The position numbers were made by a program, and so were the translations under genes. DNA of 64,000 nt. Source: Mesorhizobium sp. NZP2077. GTDB lineage: Bacteria; Pseudomonadota; Alphaproteobacteria; Rhizobiales; Rhizobiaceae. The notes under the pieces were generated by a model. It was given only the letters and a program-made list of their open reading frames with translations. It did not search any database and had not been told where the DNA came from. Below, one piece after another: positions 35,993-44,980 of the stretch (position 1 is the first letter of the stretch; each line of letters opens with the position of its first letter). Where the stretch lies: positions 1,742,001-1,806,000 of the forward strand of contig NZ_CP051293.1 of NCBI RefSeq assembly GCF_013170805.1, read 5' to 3'.

Positions 35993-37081
35993 ATGACAAA
36001 ACTGACAAACGTTATGATTGCGTCCGCATTGCTTTCCACCGCAATGTGGACGGTCCCGGTTTTCGCCGCCGACCCTGGTTCCGCCAGTGCCGGTAATGGC
36101 GAAAGCATGCGGGACATATCTTCAGGCGACTTCAAGGCTGGCCGGGCAAGACCGATCACGACACCGAAGCTTACTGACGAAGACAGCCGCGCCGCGCCGC
36201 TCACCGACGAAAAAACGGCTGTGAAATCCTATGGCATCGTCGGGCGTTCCGCCGATGGCAAGGTGATCAAGATCGAACCGAGCGAAGCGCTGCGGGAGAT
36301 CATCATCAAGGAACTGAATGCGCCGGCCAATGGAGCTGAAGGTGGCCCGCGCAAGACCGAGGATCCCGGGCTTGGCGAAGGCGAAGCCGGCCGCCAGGTT
36401 TTCGGCACCGACGATCGCGAGCAGGTCAAGAACACCAAGACCTATCCTTTCTCGGCAATCGGCTATCTCGAAGCCAAGTCGAAGACCGGCTACGGCAGCT
36501 GCTCGGCGACCCTGATCGGCCCGCGCACCGTGCTCACCGCAGCACACTGCCTCTACAGCCATGAGGACAAGGACTGGCTCTCAGACTATCTGTTCGTGCC
36601 GGGCCTCAACGGCAGCACCAAGGATGACGCACCGTTCGGCGCCTTCACTTATGAAAGTGCTTATGTGCTGCAAGGCTTCATCGACAACTACCAGGGCTAT
36701 TATGGTTCGGTCATCCCGTGGGATCTCGGCATCATCACGCTGAAGCAGGATGTCGGCACCAATCTCGGCTGGCTGGGCTACGCCAACTATGACGATCTCG
36801 GCGACTTCACCGCCAACCTCGTCGGCTATCCCGGCGACAAGCCGATGGGCACGATGTGGAAAGCGAGCTGCGAAGTGAAAGCCGAGAACATCGCCCCGGA
36901 ATATTTCCAGTATGACTGCGATACGTTCCCGGGGTCGAGCGGCAGCTCGGTCTATGCCTACGACAACAACTCCAAGCAGCGCATCATCACCGGCGTCAAC
37001 GTGGCGGAAAGCCCCGAGGCGAACACCGCCGTGCGCCTGAACGCCGCCAACATCCAGTGGATCAACAGCCTGTACAAATAA
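35993..37081 (+). CDS. exported V8-like (glutamyl endopeptidase family) serine protease
   Basis: A 362-residue secreted protease. Residues 1-25 are a signal peptide ('TVPVFAAD' end), about 26-134 a charged propeptide, and the rest the catalytic domain. The triad is His185 ('LTAAHC'), Asp244 ('PWDLGII') and Ser316 in 'PGSSGSS'. The mature chain probably starts near 'R134-QVFGTDDREQV', which resembles the mature start of staphylococcal V8 protease, so cleavage after Arg134 would activate it. The divergent neighbour is a trypsin-like protease with Arg/Lys specificity. Confidence 0.88.
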   Translation: MTKLTNVMIASALLSTAMWTVPVFAADPGSASAGNGESMRDISSGDFKAGRARPITTPKLTDEDSRAAPLTDEKTAVKSYGIVGRSADGKVIKIEPSEALREIIIKELNAPANGAEGGPRKTEDPGLGEGEAGRQVFGTDDREQVKNTKTYPFSAIGYLEAKSKTGYGSCSATLIGPRTVLTAAHCLYSHEDKDWLSDYLFVPGLNGSTKDDAPFGAFTYESAYVLQGFIDNYQGYYGSVIPWDLGIITLKQDVGTNLGWLGYANYDDLGDFTANLVGYPGDKPMGTMWKASCEVKAENIAPEYFQYDCDTFPGSSGSSVYAYDNNSKQRIITGVNVAESPEANTAVRLNAANIQWINSLYK

Positions 37082-37106
37082 TCCGGGCTGAATTCGCAGA
37101 GAATGC

Positions 37107-37137
37107 AAAGGCGGCGGGTCAATCCCGCCGCCTTTTT
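37107..37137 (+). terminator. Rho-independent terminator after the V8-like protease gene
   Basis: GGCGGCGGG-tcaat-CCCGCCGCC followed by TTTTT; the flanking AAA/TTT extends the stem to 12 bp. It lies 26 bp after the stop codon. Confidence 0.88.
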
Positions 37138-37222
37138 CGTGCCGATCCTTCCGCTTGCACGAGGCAGGCACCGCGACTACGCTTGGCTTGCCAAGGGGTT
37201 GGCATCCAAAGGGGTTTTCGGG

Positions 37223-39049
37223 ATGGCGCGGGCAAGGTCATTGTTCGGGGTCGCGGCCGCATCGATGCTGGCCACGCTGATGCTTTCAGTGGCCTTTGCC
37301 GATGCCGCCGCTGTCGGCGGTGCCTGGGCGGAACGCGTGCAGATACTCTATCAGCCCGATACGCGCTCGGTGCTGCGCCGGACCGTGCGCGTCTGGGACT
37401 TTCATCCGGAAAAGAACCTCGACTTCGTCTGGGAGCCGGCGGCTGGCCAGTCGCCCGATAAGACGATCGCCGAGGATGGCACCATCAGCGGCAAGGGCAG
37501 GCTGGTGTGGCGGGTGCGCGGCTCGGCGAGCTATGACCCGAAGACCGTCTACTCCAGCTATTTCGGCGACGTCAGGAACGGCCGGCCCGATGGGCAGGGT
37601 CGGCTCGAGTTGCGCTCGGGCGAGGTCTTCGATGGGCATTGGCTTGGCGGAGCACTCAACGGGAAAGGCATCCATGTAGATGCCGACGGCAATCGCTATG
37701 AGGGGCAATTCGTCGATGGCATCCCGAATGGCGAGGGCCGGCTGCTGTCGAAAACTGGCGAGATCTTTGCCTGCTCTTTTGTCGATGGCCTCAAGAACGG
37801 CAAGGGCCAGACCCGGCTCACCGGCGGCACGGTCTATGAATCGCAATGGGTGATGGGCAAGGAGGTCAGCGGCTCGCGCCCGGACGTTCTGGCCGATGCC
37901 AGGGTCGGCGGCCTTCTCAAGGCGCAGGCCGGCGGCGGTGATGCCGACAAAGTCCAGATCGGCGTCGTGGTCGACCAGCGCATGACGCAACAGGCCGACA
38001 TGCAGTACCAGCATCTAGTGCGCGACGAGGACATCGCGATCTATCCGCAGGCGGAGGAGGACAATGACAGCTGGAACGGCACCGGCCAGATCACGACCAG
38101 CAATGTCTTTGGCCGCAAGGACTGGGACGAGGCGCCGGCCTTCGCCGAGGTCGACCTCAAGACGACAGACCAATCCAAAGTCAAGCTCGACCGCCTGGAA
38201 ATGAAGGTTGCATCGAGCGATGCCTACCGCAAGCCGATGCTGTCGATATCGGAGCATTTCGGCTGTGTCGGCTTCCGGCCGGATTTCTCGATCATCAACA
38301 ATGGCTGGGGCGACGCCAAGGACATGAAGATGTCCATCCAGTTCACGACGGTGGACGAGGATGGCAACCCGACCGGCCAGCCCAGCCGCATGTTCAGCAA
38401 GGACATTGGCAGTTTCGGCGAGGGCGTCGACGTGTCGATCAAGAGCGTGCTCACCGAAGCCGGCGTCGATACGGCCAGCCTGGAAACGGGGCGTTTTCCC
38501 TGCCCTTCGGTGGACAGTCTCAATGTCTGCCGCAGCCAGCTGACCAACAAGATCAAGTTCGGCGAGGTCGCCGACTATCTCGGCAATATGCAACAGGCGA
38601 TGACGCTGAATGCGATCGGCAAGTTCGATTATTTCTGGGCGGATGACGAAGGTCATGTCTATCAGAAGAGCGAGCCGTTCCGCGCCTCGGTGAGCATGGC
38701 GGTTTTCGAGACCCCCGAATCGATGGCCGAATGCGGCGATGGCGGCGGGGGCACACCGGAAGCGATGCGCTACCAGAACATCGAGTTCCCGATCGGCAAG
38801 CACGACTACACCATTGCAATGCCGGTGCGCGGCAACAGGAACGTCAGCGCCTACACGGCGCGGCTGAAAATGTGGTCGTCGATGTCGTCGGTCCACAGTT
38901 TCAGCATCGCCGCGCATTTTGCCGACGGCAGCGTGCGCGAGAGCAAGCCGGTGACCTTCTTCTATTTCAAGCCGAAGCGGTCGCTGTTCGAGACCAAGAC
39001 CGAGCCGGCGGCCTGCTATCTGCCGCGCGATATGGCCGGCTGCGGCTAG
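37223..39049 (+). CDS. exported MORN-repeat protein
   Basis: A 608-residue protein with a signal peptide (about residues 1-28, 'ATLMLSVAFADA'). Residues about 105-215 hold at least four MORN repeats, visible as 'YFGDVRNGRPDGQGRL', 'FDGHWLGGALNGKGI', 'YEGQFVDGIPNGEGRL' and 'FACSFVDGLKNGKGQT'. The remaining 390 residues form an unrecognised domain with two Cys-containing patches ('FGCVGFRPDFSI', 'RFPCPSVDSLNVC'). MORN repeats usually bind lipid or partner proteins. The start at 37223 has a GGGG site. It converges, with a 6-bp gap, on the caspase operon. Confidence 0.82.
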   Translation: MARARSLFGVAAASMLATLMLSVAFADAAAVGGAWAERVQILYQPDTRSVLRRTVRVWDFHPEKNLDFVWEPAAGQSPDKTIAEDGTISGKGRLVWRVRGSASYDPKTVYSSYFGDVRNGRPDGQGRLELRSGEVFDGHWLGGALNGKGIHVDADGNRYEGQFVDGIPNGEGRLLSKTGEIFACSFVDGLKNGKGQTRLTGGTVYESQWVMGKEVSGSRPDVLADARVGGLLKAQAGGGDADKVQIGVVVDQRMTQQADMQYQHLVRDEDIAIYPQAEEDNDSWNGTGQITTSNVFGRKDWDEAPAFAEVDLKTTDQSKVKLDRLEMKVASSDAYRKPMLSISEHFGCVGFRPDFSIINNGWGDAKDMKMSIQFTTVDEDGNPTGQPSRMFSKDIGSFGEGVDVSIKSVLTEAGVDTASLETGRFPCPSVDSLNVCRSQLTNKIKFGEVADYLGNMQQAMTLNAIGKFDYFWADDEGHVYQKSEPFRASVSMAVFETPESMAECGDGGGGTPEAMRYQNIEFPIGKHDYTIAMPVRGNRNVSAYTARLKMWSSMSSVHSFSIAAHFADGSVRESKPVTFFYFKPKRSLFETKTEPAACYLPRDMAGCG

Positions 39050-39055
39050 GCTCTC

Positions 39056-40741
39056 CTACTTGCGACCCATCTCGAAATAATTGGGCAGCGGAATGAGCCT
39101 GGTGAAGATCGTCCCTTGGGCGAAGACACGCAGTTCCAACATCGATCCTGACGACCTTTCTGCGCTCTGGTCGAACAGGAAATTGCCGAGCGAATAGACC
39201 TCCGCGACATCGCCGCCGGCAAGCGGGACGATGGCCTCGCTCGACACATGCGGATGGCCGCCGACGATCGCCGAGACGCCGCGCAACCGCATCTCATCGG
39301 CAAGCATCTGTTCGCGCGGCGACGGTTCGGTCTTGTATTCGCGGCCCCAATGGACGAAGGCGACCACCGGCCGCTGCCCATTCTCATGCAGCAGCCGGTC
39401 GAGCAGAGCAGGGGTCAACAGGTCGGTGTTCTTTGAGCCGTTGGTGTCGATGTCGGTTAGGCCGACGAGATCGAGATCGGCAAGCGCCAGCGTCTCGCCC
39501 TGGCCGAAATGCGGGATGCCTGCCTCGTTCAGGGCGCGCAACGTCTCGGCATAGCCTGACGCGCCGAGATCATAGGCGTGATTGTTGGCAAGGCCGACGC
39601 CGGCGACGTGCAGCCGCTTCAGCATGCTGGCAGCGAGGTCTTCCGGCATGGCCAGCGTCATATCGTCGATCGCTTCCGGCACATTGGGCAGGATGACGCC
39701 TTCGAGATTGATGATTAGCGGCCGCGATCCGGTCAGCGCTAGAATGCTGTCGACGATCTTGTCGGCAACGCCGTCGCGGACCAGGATTTTCTTCATGGCA
39801 CGGCCGAAATTCACGTCACCAGCGAGATAGTAGATCCTGTCCTTGGGCCGTGTCGGGTTGTTGAAGCCGGGACCGAAGGCACCGAACAGCGCCACGACAT
39901 AGCTGGTGGTCCGCTCGACATAGTCGGACGTGTGTTCCTGCGAGTTCTCGTTGGCGACGACCAGCGGCTGGGCGCCGAACAGTTCGCGCTGCAGCCTCGT
40001 CTGGATGTAGAGCGCGCCGACGGAATCGGCATGATCCGGCTGGCGCAAGCCCGCTATGCCGTCTAGCGATCCGGCGGCCAGCATATTCAGCGTCTGCTGA
40101 TCGAAAAGCCGGGAGTCGTGCTGCGGCAGATAGTGCGAAAAGTCGGTGGATTCGACGATCAGCGTGTCCTGGTCGACGATCGGTTTGAGCGCCTCGGCCA
40201 GCCTGTCCCAGTCGCCGCGCTTCGCCTTGACCGACATCGCCACCGGCACGATTTTCGCCTCGGGGAAATAGTGGTGGAGGAAAGGCAGCATGGCACGCAC
40301 GCCGTGCTCCTTGTCGAACAGGCAGGATTCTTCGACCATGTCTCCATGTGCCTCCAGAAGGCGCACGGCATCGGTGTCGGCTGTAACCGGGCCAAGTACT
40401 GTGTCGAAGCCGCGCGCCGCGGTGGCGTAGAGCTTGTGCGTCTTGTGGAAATGGTCCGGCGACAGGATGACGATGCGCTTATAGCGGAAGCCGGATGCCG
40501 CGCGGAAGCCGAGTGCCACGAGGTCGGCGGCCAGCAGATGATGCGGCACGGTGATGCCGGTCAGCCGCTGGTTGGAAGGCTGGATAGTGGCGACGCTGGC
40601 GATGGCATTCTTGAACAGCGTCGCGTCGTCATAGAAGGGCGGGAAGTTTTCGCTGCCGGGCGGGCAGACGATCGGGGCGGCCTGTACCGCGCCGCTGACA
40701 ATCAGAGAACAGACGACAATAGTCAGCAGACGAGCGATCAC
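39056..40741 (-). CDS. exported fusion of MEMO (AmmeMemoRadiSam B) and CapA-type metallophosphatase domains
   Basis: 561 residues with a signal peptide (1-21). Residues about 55-285 are a MEMO1/AmmeMemoRadiSam-B domain with its metal-site segments 'TVPHHLLAADL', 'ILSPDHFHK' and 'ESTDFSHYLP'. Residues about 305-550 are a CapA (PGA_cap) metallophosphatase-like domain with 'YLAGDVNFGR', 'INLEGV', 'GLANNHAYDLG', 'FVHWGREY', 'VGGHPHVS' and 'SLGNFLFD'. Each domain is known alone, but the fusion is unusual. It is the last gene of the caspase operon and overlaps the previous gene by 4 bp. The substrate is unknown. Confidence 0.85.
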   Translation of the reverse strand: MIARLLTIVVCSLIVSGAVQAAPIVCPPGSENFPPFYDDATLFKNAIASVATIQPSNQRLTGITVPHHLLAADLVALGFRAASGFRYKRIVILSPDHFHKTHKLYATAARGFDTVLGPVTADTDAVRLLEAHGDMVEESCLFDKEHGVRAMLPFLHHYFPEAKIVPVAMSVKAKRGDWDRLAEALKPIVDQDTLIVESTDFSHYLPQHDSRLFDQQTLNMLAAGSLDGIAGLRQPDHADSVGALYIQTRLQRELFGAQPLVVANENSQEHTSDYVERTTSYVVALFGAFGPGFNNPTRPKDRIYYLAGDVNFGRAMKKILVRDGVADKIVDSILALTGSRPLIINLEGVILPNVPEAIDDMTLAMPEDLAASMLKRLHVAGVGLANNHAYDLGASGYAETLRALNEAGIPHFGQGETLALADLDLVGLTDIDTNGSKNTDLLTPALLDRLLHENGQRPVVAFVHWGREYKTEPSPREQMLADEMRLRGVSAIVGGHPHVSSEAIVPLAGGDVAEVYSLGNFLFDQSAERSSGSMLELRVFAQGTIFTRLIPLPNYFEMGRK

Positions 40742-43700
40742 GGCTCAGCCAACACAATGTTCTCCACGCCGCCGACATAGTAGAACGGCTTCTGCTTCGA
40801 CGACGTCAGCCGAACCACTTCACGCGAAATGAAATCGGCGAGCCCGAACAGCGTGACGCCGCCATCCGAGGTTCTTGCCTTTCCACGCAAACCTTCGAGG
40901 ATCGAATAGGTGAAGACGCCGTGGCCGAGTTCGGGCAGCTCGGCGGCGGTGTTGTTGGCGGCGGTGGCGGAGAACACGACGATGCGTGCGTCCTGCGCGT
41001 CCTTTTCCAGGCGCGGATTGAAGGCGTTGGCGGCATGGCAGGTGTCGAGCAGCATGAAGCGCATGCCCTTGGCCCGCTCGACCGATTTCTGGATATCACC
41101 CCAGTCGACAAGCGAAGAGCGCTTCCAGCGGTCGGCATCCTGTTTGCGACCATCGGTCGGGATGAAATAGTAATCCTCATCGATGTTGATGCCGTGGCCG
41201 GCGACGAAGATGATGGTGGTGTCGTGCTCGCCGGGTTTGTCGAGGAAATCGGCGAGCTGGTCGTCGATCGTGTGCGAGTCCGGCTCCATGATGTTGTCGG
41301 CGCTAGCGACTGTGTAAGTCTGCTGCGCCTTGTCAGGGCTCTCGTCGAGAGCCTCGCGGTTGACCAGAACCAGCGTCTCCATCGATGAGAACAGCGGCGC
41401 CGATTTCTGTGCAACCACTTTGAGGAATTCGGTGGCATCGTCGACGGGGTAGCGCAGGTCGCAGGCGTGGCCGGAGCAGGCGTCGGTCAGGAACGGATAT
41501 TTGTCGACGCCGATGACCGCGACATAGAGCTTGCCCTTGGCCTCGGCCTTGTCGACCTTCCTGGCCAGCGCCGTCACGCTGCGCTCGGTCAGGTAGCCAA
41601 ATTCATTGGTGCCGGTGATACGGATGGTGTTTTCGCCATTCTCGACCGGGATCTCGACGATTGTCTTGTTGCCGTCCGCCGAACGCGTGGCAATGTCGCC
41701 GACATTGCGGCTGTTCGACAGGATCGAGAAGCCGGCGACATCGGCGCCGGCCTCCTTGGCGCCTGTGATCTCGACGGCGACATAGCCATCGCGTACCTTG
41801 CTCTGGTCGTCGGCCAGCCGAATGCCGAATTCCGGCGGCTTGCGCTGCAACAGCTTCTGCAACTCGTTGTCGACGCCCGGCCGCATCTCCTTGACCGCCT
41901 GTTTGGCACTGCGCAGGATTATGGCGCGGCGAACCATTTCCGGGCTCCAGAGATATTTCTTCAACTGGCCGGCGCGGATGAAGCGGCCTTCATGGTCGCG
42001 GCCTTGGTTGACCTGCCAGCCGATCAGTTTGTCGCCCTCGTCGGAGGAATAGTAGTAGCCCTGCGGCATCCAGGCGATCCATTGCGAGCCGGCAAAGAAC
42101 ATCGACACGATCAGCTCGTGCGTCTTCAGGTTCCACAGCCTCAACGTCTGGTCGGCGCTGCCGGTGACCAGAAGACCGGCTTTCTGCGAGGCGACCATGG
42201 CGTTGATTTCGCCGGTATGGCCGGTGAATTCGCCGGAAACCCTGGCGGTCGCGGCCTTGTATTCCAGCAACGTGCCGTCATTGCCGCCGGTGATCAGGCC
42301 AAGCCCGTTATCGATAAGCGTGAAGGCGGAATGGACAAAGCCGTTGGTGGCGTCGTTCTCGATCGAGCGTACCACCTTGCCGCCATTGGCGATCTCCAGC
42401 ACCGCGTTTTCCAGTGCGTCCCTGCCGCCTTGAGTGGCGTGCAGCGACCACTCACCGTCGGTCAGCGCGGCGCGGGCAAACGAGCCCGGCTCCGTCAACG
42501 GCTGCGGATCCTCGAAGAACCGCTCGGTGGTGGGCAGCTCCAGCCTCTTGTCCAGCGCTCCCATCTGTTCCGGGCAAGCGACGCGCTCGGGACAGGGGTT
42601 GGCATTGCTCCAGGCGATGATACCGTTCGCCGCGTCGATGCCGATGGCAGTCACCGGCTCCCCCACTCCTTGCAGCAAGGCCTTGCGTTCCCCCGTCGCC
42701 GGGTCCCAGACCTGGACGGCGTTGCGCGTGCCGCCGGCGGTCGCCACCAGCGAGCCGTCGGCATTGGCGGCGCTGGCATAGACCGTGCCGTCATGGCCGG
42801 CATAGTCGAGCAGTTTCTCGCCGCTGTCGGTGTTCCAGACGATGGAGCGGTGCTTGTCGGCGCAGCGATAGCCGCAGGAGGCGATCAGCCGCGATCCCTT
42901 GGCGAAGGTCAGCGAGCCGATAAGGAAATCCTGCCTCGGCATGGTGCGCACCAGCGTGCCGTCGGCCGCGCGCCAGAGCTGGACCTGGCCGTCCTTGCTG
43001 CCGGTGGCGAACAGGCTGCCATCTTGCGAGGTGGCCAGCGCCATGACGCTGATGTCCCGCAATGGCTTGGCTTCATCAGGCAAGGCGATCTCCTCGCCCT
43101 TAGCGACGTCCCAGAGCCGGATGCCGTTGTCGGTCGTGGTCGCCGCCAGCCGGGTTCCCGCAGCGGCGAAGGCCAGCTTGTCGATGTGCCAGGAATCGGC
43201 GTCGAGTTTCTTGTCCAGCGTCCAGCCTGACGTGGCCTTGTCGTCCGGTTTCCACAAATAGACGACGCCGTCGGCACCGCCGGCGGCAAGCGTCTTGCCA
43301 TCGGGAGAAAAGGCGAGGTCATAGGTCGCGTAGTCGGCGGCCTTGAGCACAGCCGTGATCTTGCCGCTGGCGAAATCGAACAGCCTGATGTCGCCATAGG
43401 GCGGCTTGTCGCCGAGGCTGGCGCCGAAATAGCCGCCGGCTGCGATCGTCTTGCCATCCGGCGAGACCGCGACCGCGAAGATCTTGCCGTCGCTGCCATT
43501 GCCGAGATAGCCGCGTATGGTGCGCAGCGTCACGCCGCTCTGCCAGTCCCAGACGCGGATGGTCTTGTCGTCGGATGCCGAGACGATATCCTCGCCATCG
43601 GGTGTGAAGGCGAGGTCGGCAATCCTCGCGGTGTGGCCCCCGGTGTCGAGGTCGAGATGGAAATCCGGGGCGTCCTCGGCGCGAGCGAACGAGGCCGTGA

Positions 43701-43770
43701 CCAAAGCTGCGGCCATGGCGAGCCAGCGGCAGGCGCGCATGAGGCGAACGGGGATCCCGGCCTTTCCCAT
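40738..43770 (-). CDS. exported WD40-repeat protein with C-terminal caspase-like peptidase domain
   Basis: 1010 residues (1011 from GTG 43773, which shares a base with the previous stop). A signal peptide ('LAMAAALVTASFARAED') is followed by about ten WD40-type repeats over residues 45-560 ('GGHTARIADLAFTPDGEDIVSASDDKTIRVWDW' is the clearest). A linker, a short Ig-like segment (about 670-735) and a caspase (C14) domain from about 747 to the end complete it. The catalytic pair is His859 ('VAGHGIN') and Cys911 ('LLDTCHAANAF'). The WD40 part probably forms a propeller that senses or recruits partners. Export is unusual for a caspase-like enzyme. Confidence 0.9.
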   Translation of the reverse strand: MGKAGIPVRLMRACRWLAMAAALVTASFARAEDAPDFHLDLDTGGHTARIADLAFTPDGEDIVSASDDKTIRVWDWQSGVTLRTIRGYLGNGSDGKIFAVAVSPDGKTIAAGGYFGASLGDKPPYGDIRLFDFASGKITAVLKAADYATYDLAFSPDGKTLAAGGADGVVYLWKPDDKATSGWTLDKKLDADSWHIDKLAFAAAGTRLAATTTDNGIRLWDVAKGEEIALPDEAKPLRDISVMALATSQDGSLFATGSKDGQVQLWRAADGTLVRTMPRQDFLIGSLTFAKGSRLIASCGYRCADKHRSIVWNTDSGEKLLDYAGHDGTVYASAANADGSLVATAGGTRNAVQVWDPATGERKALLQGVGEPVTAIGIDAANGIIAWSNANPCPERVACPEQMGALDKRLELPTTERFFEDPQPLTEPGSFARAALTDGEWSLHATQGGRDALENAVLEIANGGKVVRSIENDATNGFVHSAFTLIDNGLGLITGGNDGTLLEYKAATARVSGEFTGHTGEINAMVASQKAGLLVTGSADQTLRLWNLKTHELIVSMFFAGSQWIAWMPQGYYYSSDEGDKLIGWQVNQGRDHEGRFIRAGQLKKYLWSPEMVRRAIILRSAKQAVKEMRPGVDNELQKLLQRKPPEFGIRLADDQSKVRDGYVAVEITGAKEAGADVAGFSILSNSRNVGDIATRSADGNKTIVEIPVENGENTIRITGTNEFGYLTERSVTALARKVDKAEAKGKLYVAVIGVDKYPFLTDACSGHACDLRYPVDDATEFLKVVAQKSAPLFSSMETLVLVNREALDESPDKAQQTYTVASADNIMEPDSHTIDDQLADFLDKPGEHDTTIIFVAGHGINIDEDYYFIPTDGRKQDADRWKRSSLVDWGDIQKSVERAKGMRFMLLDTCHAANAFNPRLEKDAQDARIVVFSATAANNTAAELPELGHGVFTYSILEGLRGKARTSDGGVTLFGLADFISREVVRLTSSKQKPFYYVGGVENIVLAEP

Positions 43771-43772
43771 CA

Positions 43773-44480
43773 CTATTTGGCTTCAGCCGCCGGTGGCCCG
43801 CTGCGTACATAGGCTTCGATCGCCGAGGCAAAAGTCGGCGAACCGGCCTTGCGCTGCTTGTCGACATAGCCGGCAAAATAACTCCAGAACGAGACGGCAT
43901 AGTCGCGGAAATAGGCGTCGGTCACCTTGCGCGAACACAGGTCGCCGTCGATGCAGAAGGACAGGCGGTTGAGGAAATAGACGATGCGGTCGAAATTCTC
44001 GTTGAACTCGGCGAGCGGCATGTCGCCGCCAGCGGCGGTCATTGCCTCGATGCCGATACGCTGCCGGAAAACCTGCTCCTCGGTCGGCGAAGGATTGGCG
44101 CTAAGCAGATTGTCGTATTTGGCATTGAGGGCCGCGAGCCGATCTTTCAACGCCCGCTGCGCCTGTTGGTAGTCCTTGGTCTCCCAGAGTTCGACCAGTG
44201 ACATGGTCTGCTCGACACGCTTCTGCTCCTGGTTGGCGAGGAACTGGTAGACCGAGAATGCCAGGGTGAAGATGATGGCGAAACGCACAGCCATGCCCGA
44301 CCAGGCATAGATGAGCATGCGCCAGTCACGGTCGGTGAAGGGATTGCTCTCCTTCTTGATCTCATGGCTGCTTGGCCAGGGGAAACCTTCGGTGGTTTCC
44401 GGCAGCGTCTGCTTTGCCGCCGGCGCCTTGGCGGGTGCGTCAGCAGCGATTTGCCTGGTGGTGCCGGCAGGCTTCTTCAT
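43773..44480 (-). CDS. single-pass membrane protein of the caspase operon, unknown function
   Basis: A 235-residue protein. An N-terminal Lys/Ala/Pro-rich cytoplasmic stretch (1-55) precedes one membrane helix (about 63-83, 'MAVRFAIIFTLAFSVYQFLA'). A mostly helical C-terminal domain follows, with two Cys in 'SFCIDGDLCSRK'. The segment after the helix ('EQKRVEQTMSLVELWETKDYQQAQRALKDRLAALNAKY') could be coiled coil. It is faintly like DUF4760 proteins, and I assign no function. It overlaps both neighbours by 1-4 bp, so it is translated with them. Confidence 0.75.
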   Translation of the reverse strand: MKKPAGTTRQIAADAPAKAPAAKQTLPETTEGFPWPSSHEIKKESNPFTDRDWRMLIYAWSGMAVRFAIIFTLAFSVYQFLANQEQKRVEQTMSLVELWETKDYQQAQRALKDRLAALNAKYDNLLSANPSPTEEQVFRQRIGIEAMTAAGGDMPLAEFNENFDRIVYFLNRLSFCIDGDLCSRKVTDAYFRDYAVSFWSYFAGYVDKQRKAGSPTFASAIEAYVRSGPPAAEAK

Positions 44481-44857
44481 TTGCAGCTGTCCAGTTGGAT
44501 GGTGGCGGAGGGGTCAAGCACGACGCCGGGCGCCTCCAACTGCTTCTTCAGGCACTGCAGTTGCAGGCGCGAAACCATGAACTGCATGTCCGGTTCCGCA
44601 GGCGCCTTTGTCGGTGACGGCAATGCCTCGACGATGCCGCGCGAGGCACAGCTTGAGAGATCGACCACGACAGCGTTGCCGTTGCTTTTGGCGATCTGGT
44701 CGTACTGGTCGAGAAAACAGGTCGCCAGTTCCGAGTTGGTGACGATCTGCTTGACGCACAGGCCGCAAGCGTCCTCTGCCGAAGCGTTGGCGATCAGCAA
44801 CAGGCTGCCGGCAAGGCCGGCCACCGCTCCACGCCAGGGAAACACAAAATTCTTCAC
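44477..44857 (-). CDS. small exported cysteine-containing protein of the caspase operon, unknown function
   Basis: 126 residues: a signal peptide (about 1-27, ending 'ANASAED') and a mature part of about 100 residues with six Cys ('CGLCVKQ', 'ATCF', 'SSCASRG', 'LQCLKKQ', 'DSCK'), which could form three disulfides. I do not recognise the family. Its stop overlaps the start of the membrane-protein gene by ATGA. A role as inhibitor, chaperone or substrate of the neighbouring peptidases is possible but untested. Confidence 0.72.
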   Translation of the reverse strand: MKNFVFPWRGAVAGLAGSLLLIANASAEDACGLCVKQIVTNSELATCFLDQYDQIAKSNGNAVVVDLSSCASRGIVEALPSPTKAPAEPDMQFMVSRLQLQCLKKQLEAPGVVLDPSATIQLDSCK

Positions 44858-44980
44858 GATCGATCCTATCTTGCTTTTGTCAGGCCATCATGCGCCATGG
44901 CCGCGGCCGGGAATGTTCTCATATCGCGCCAATCGCGCAAGAGCCGACGATACCGGGCCGTTAGGGCCGCGCGCCGGAGC

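Noticed and set aside
41467..43230. 587-codon open frame on the plus strand inside the WD40-caspase gene
   Set aside because: It is antisense to a well-supported gene. Its translation has no family features, and long antisense frames are expected in GC-rich DNA.
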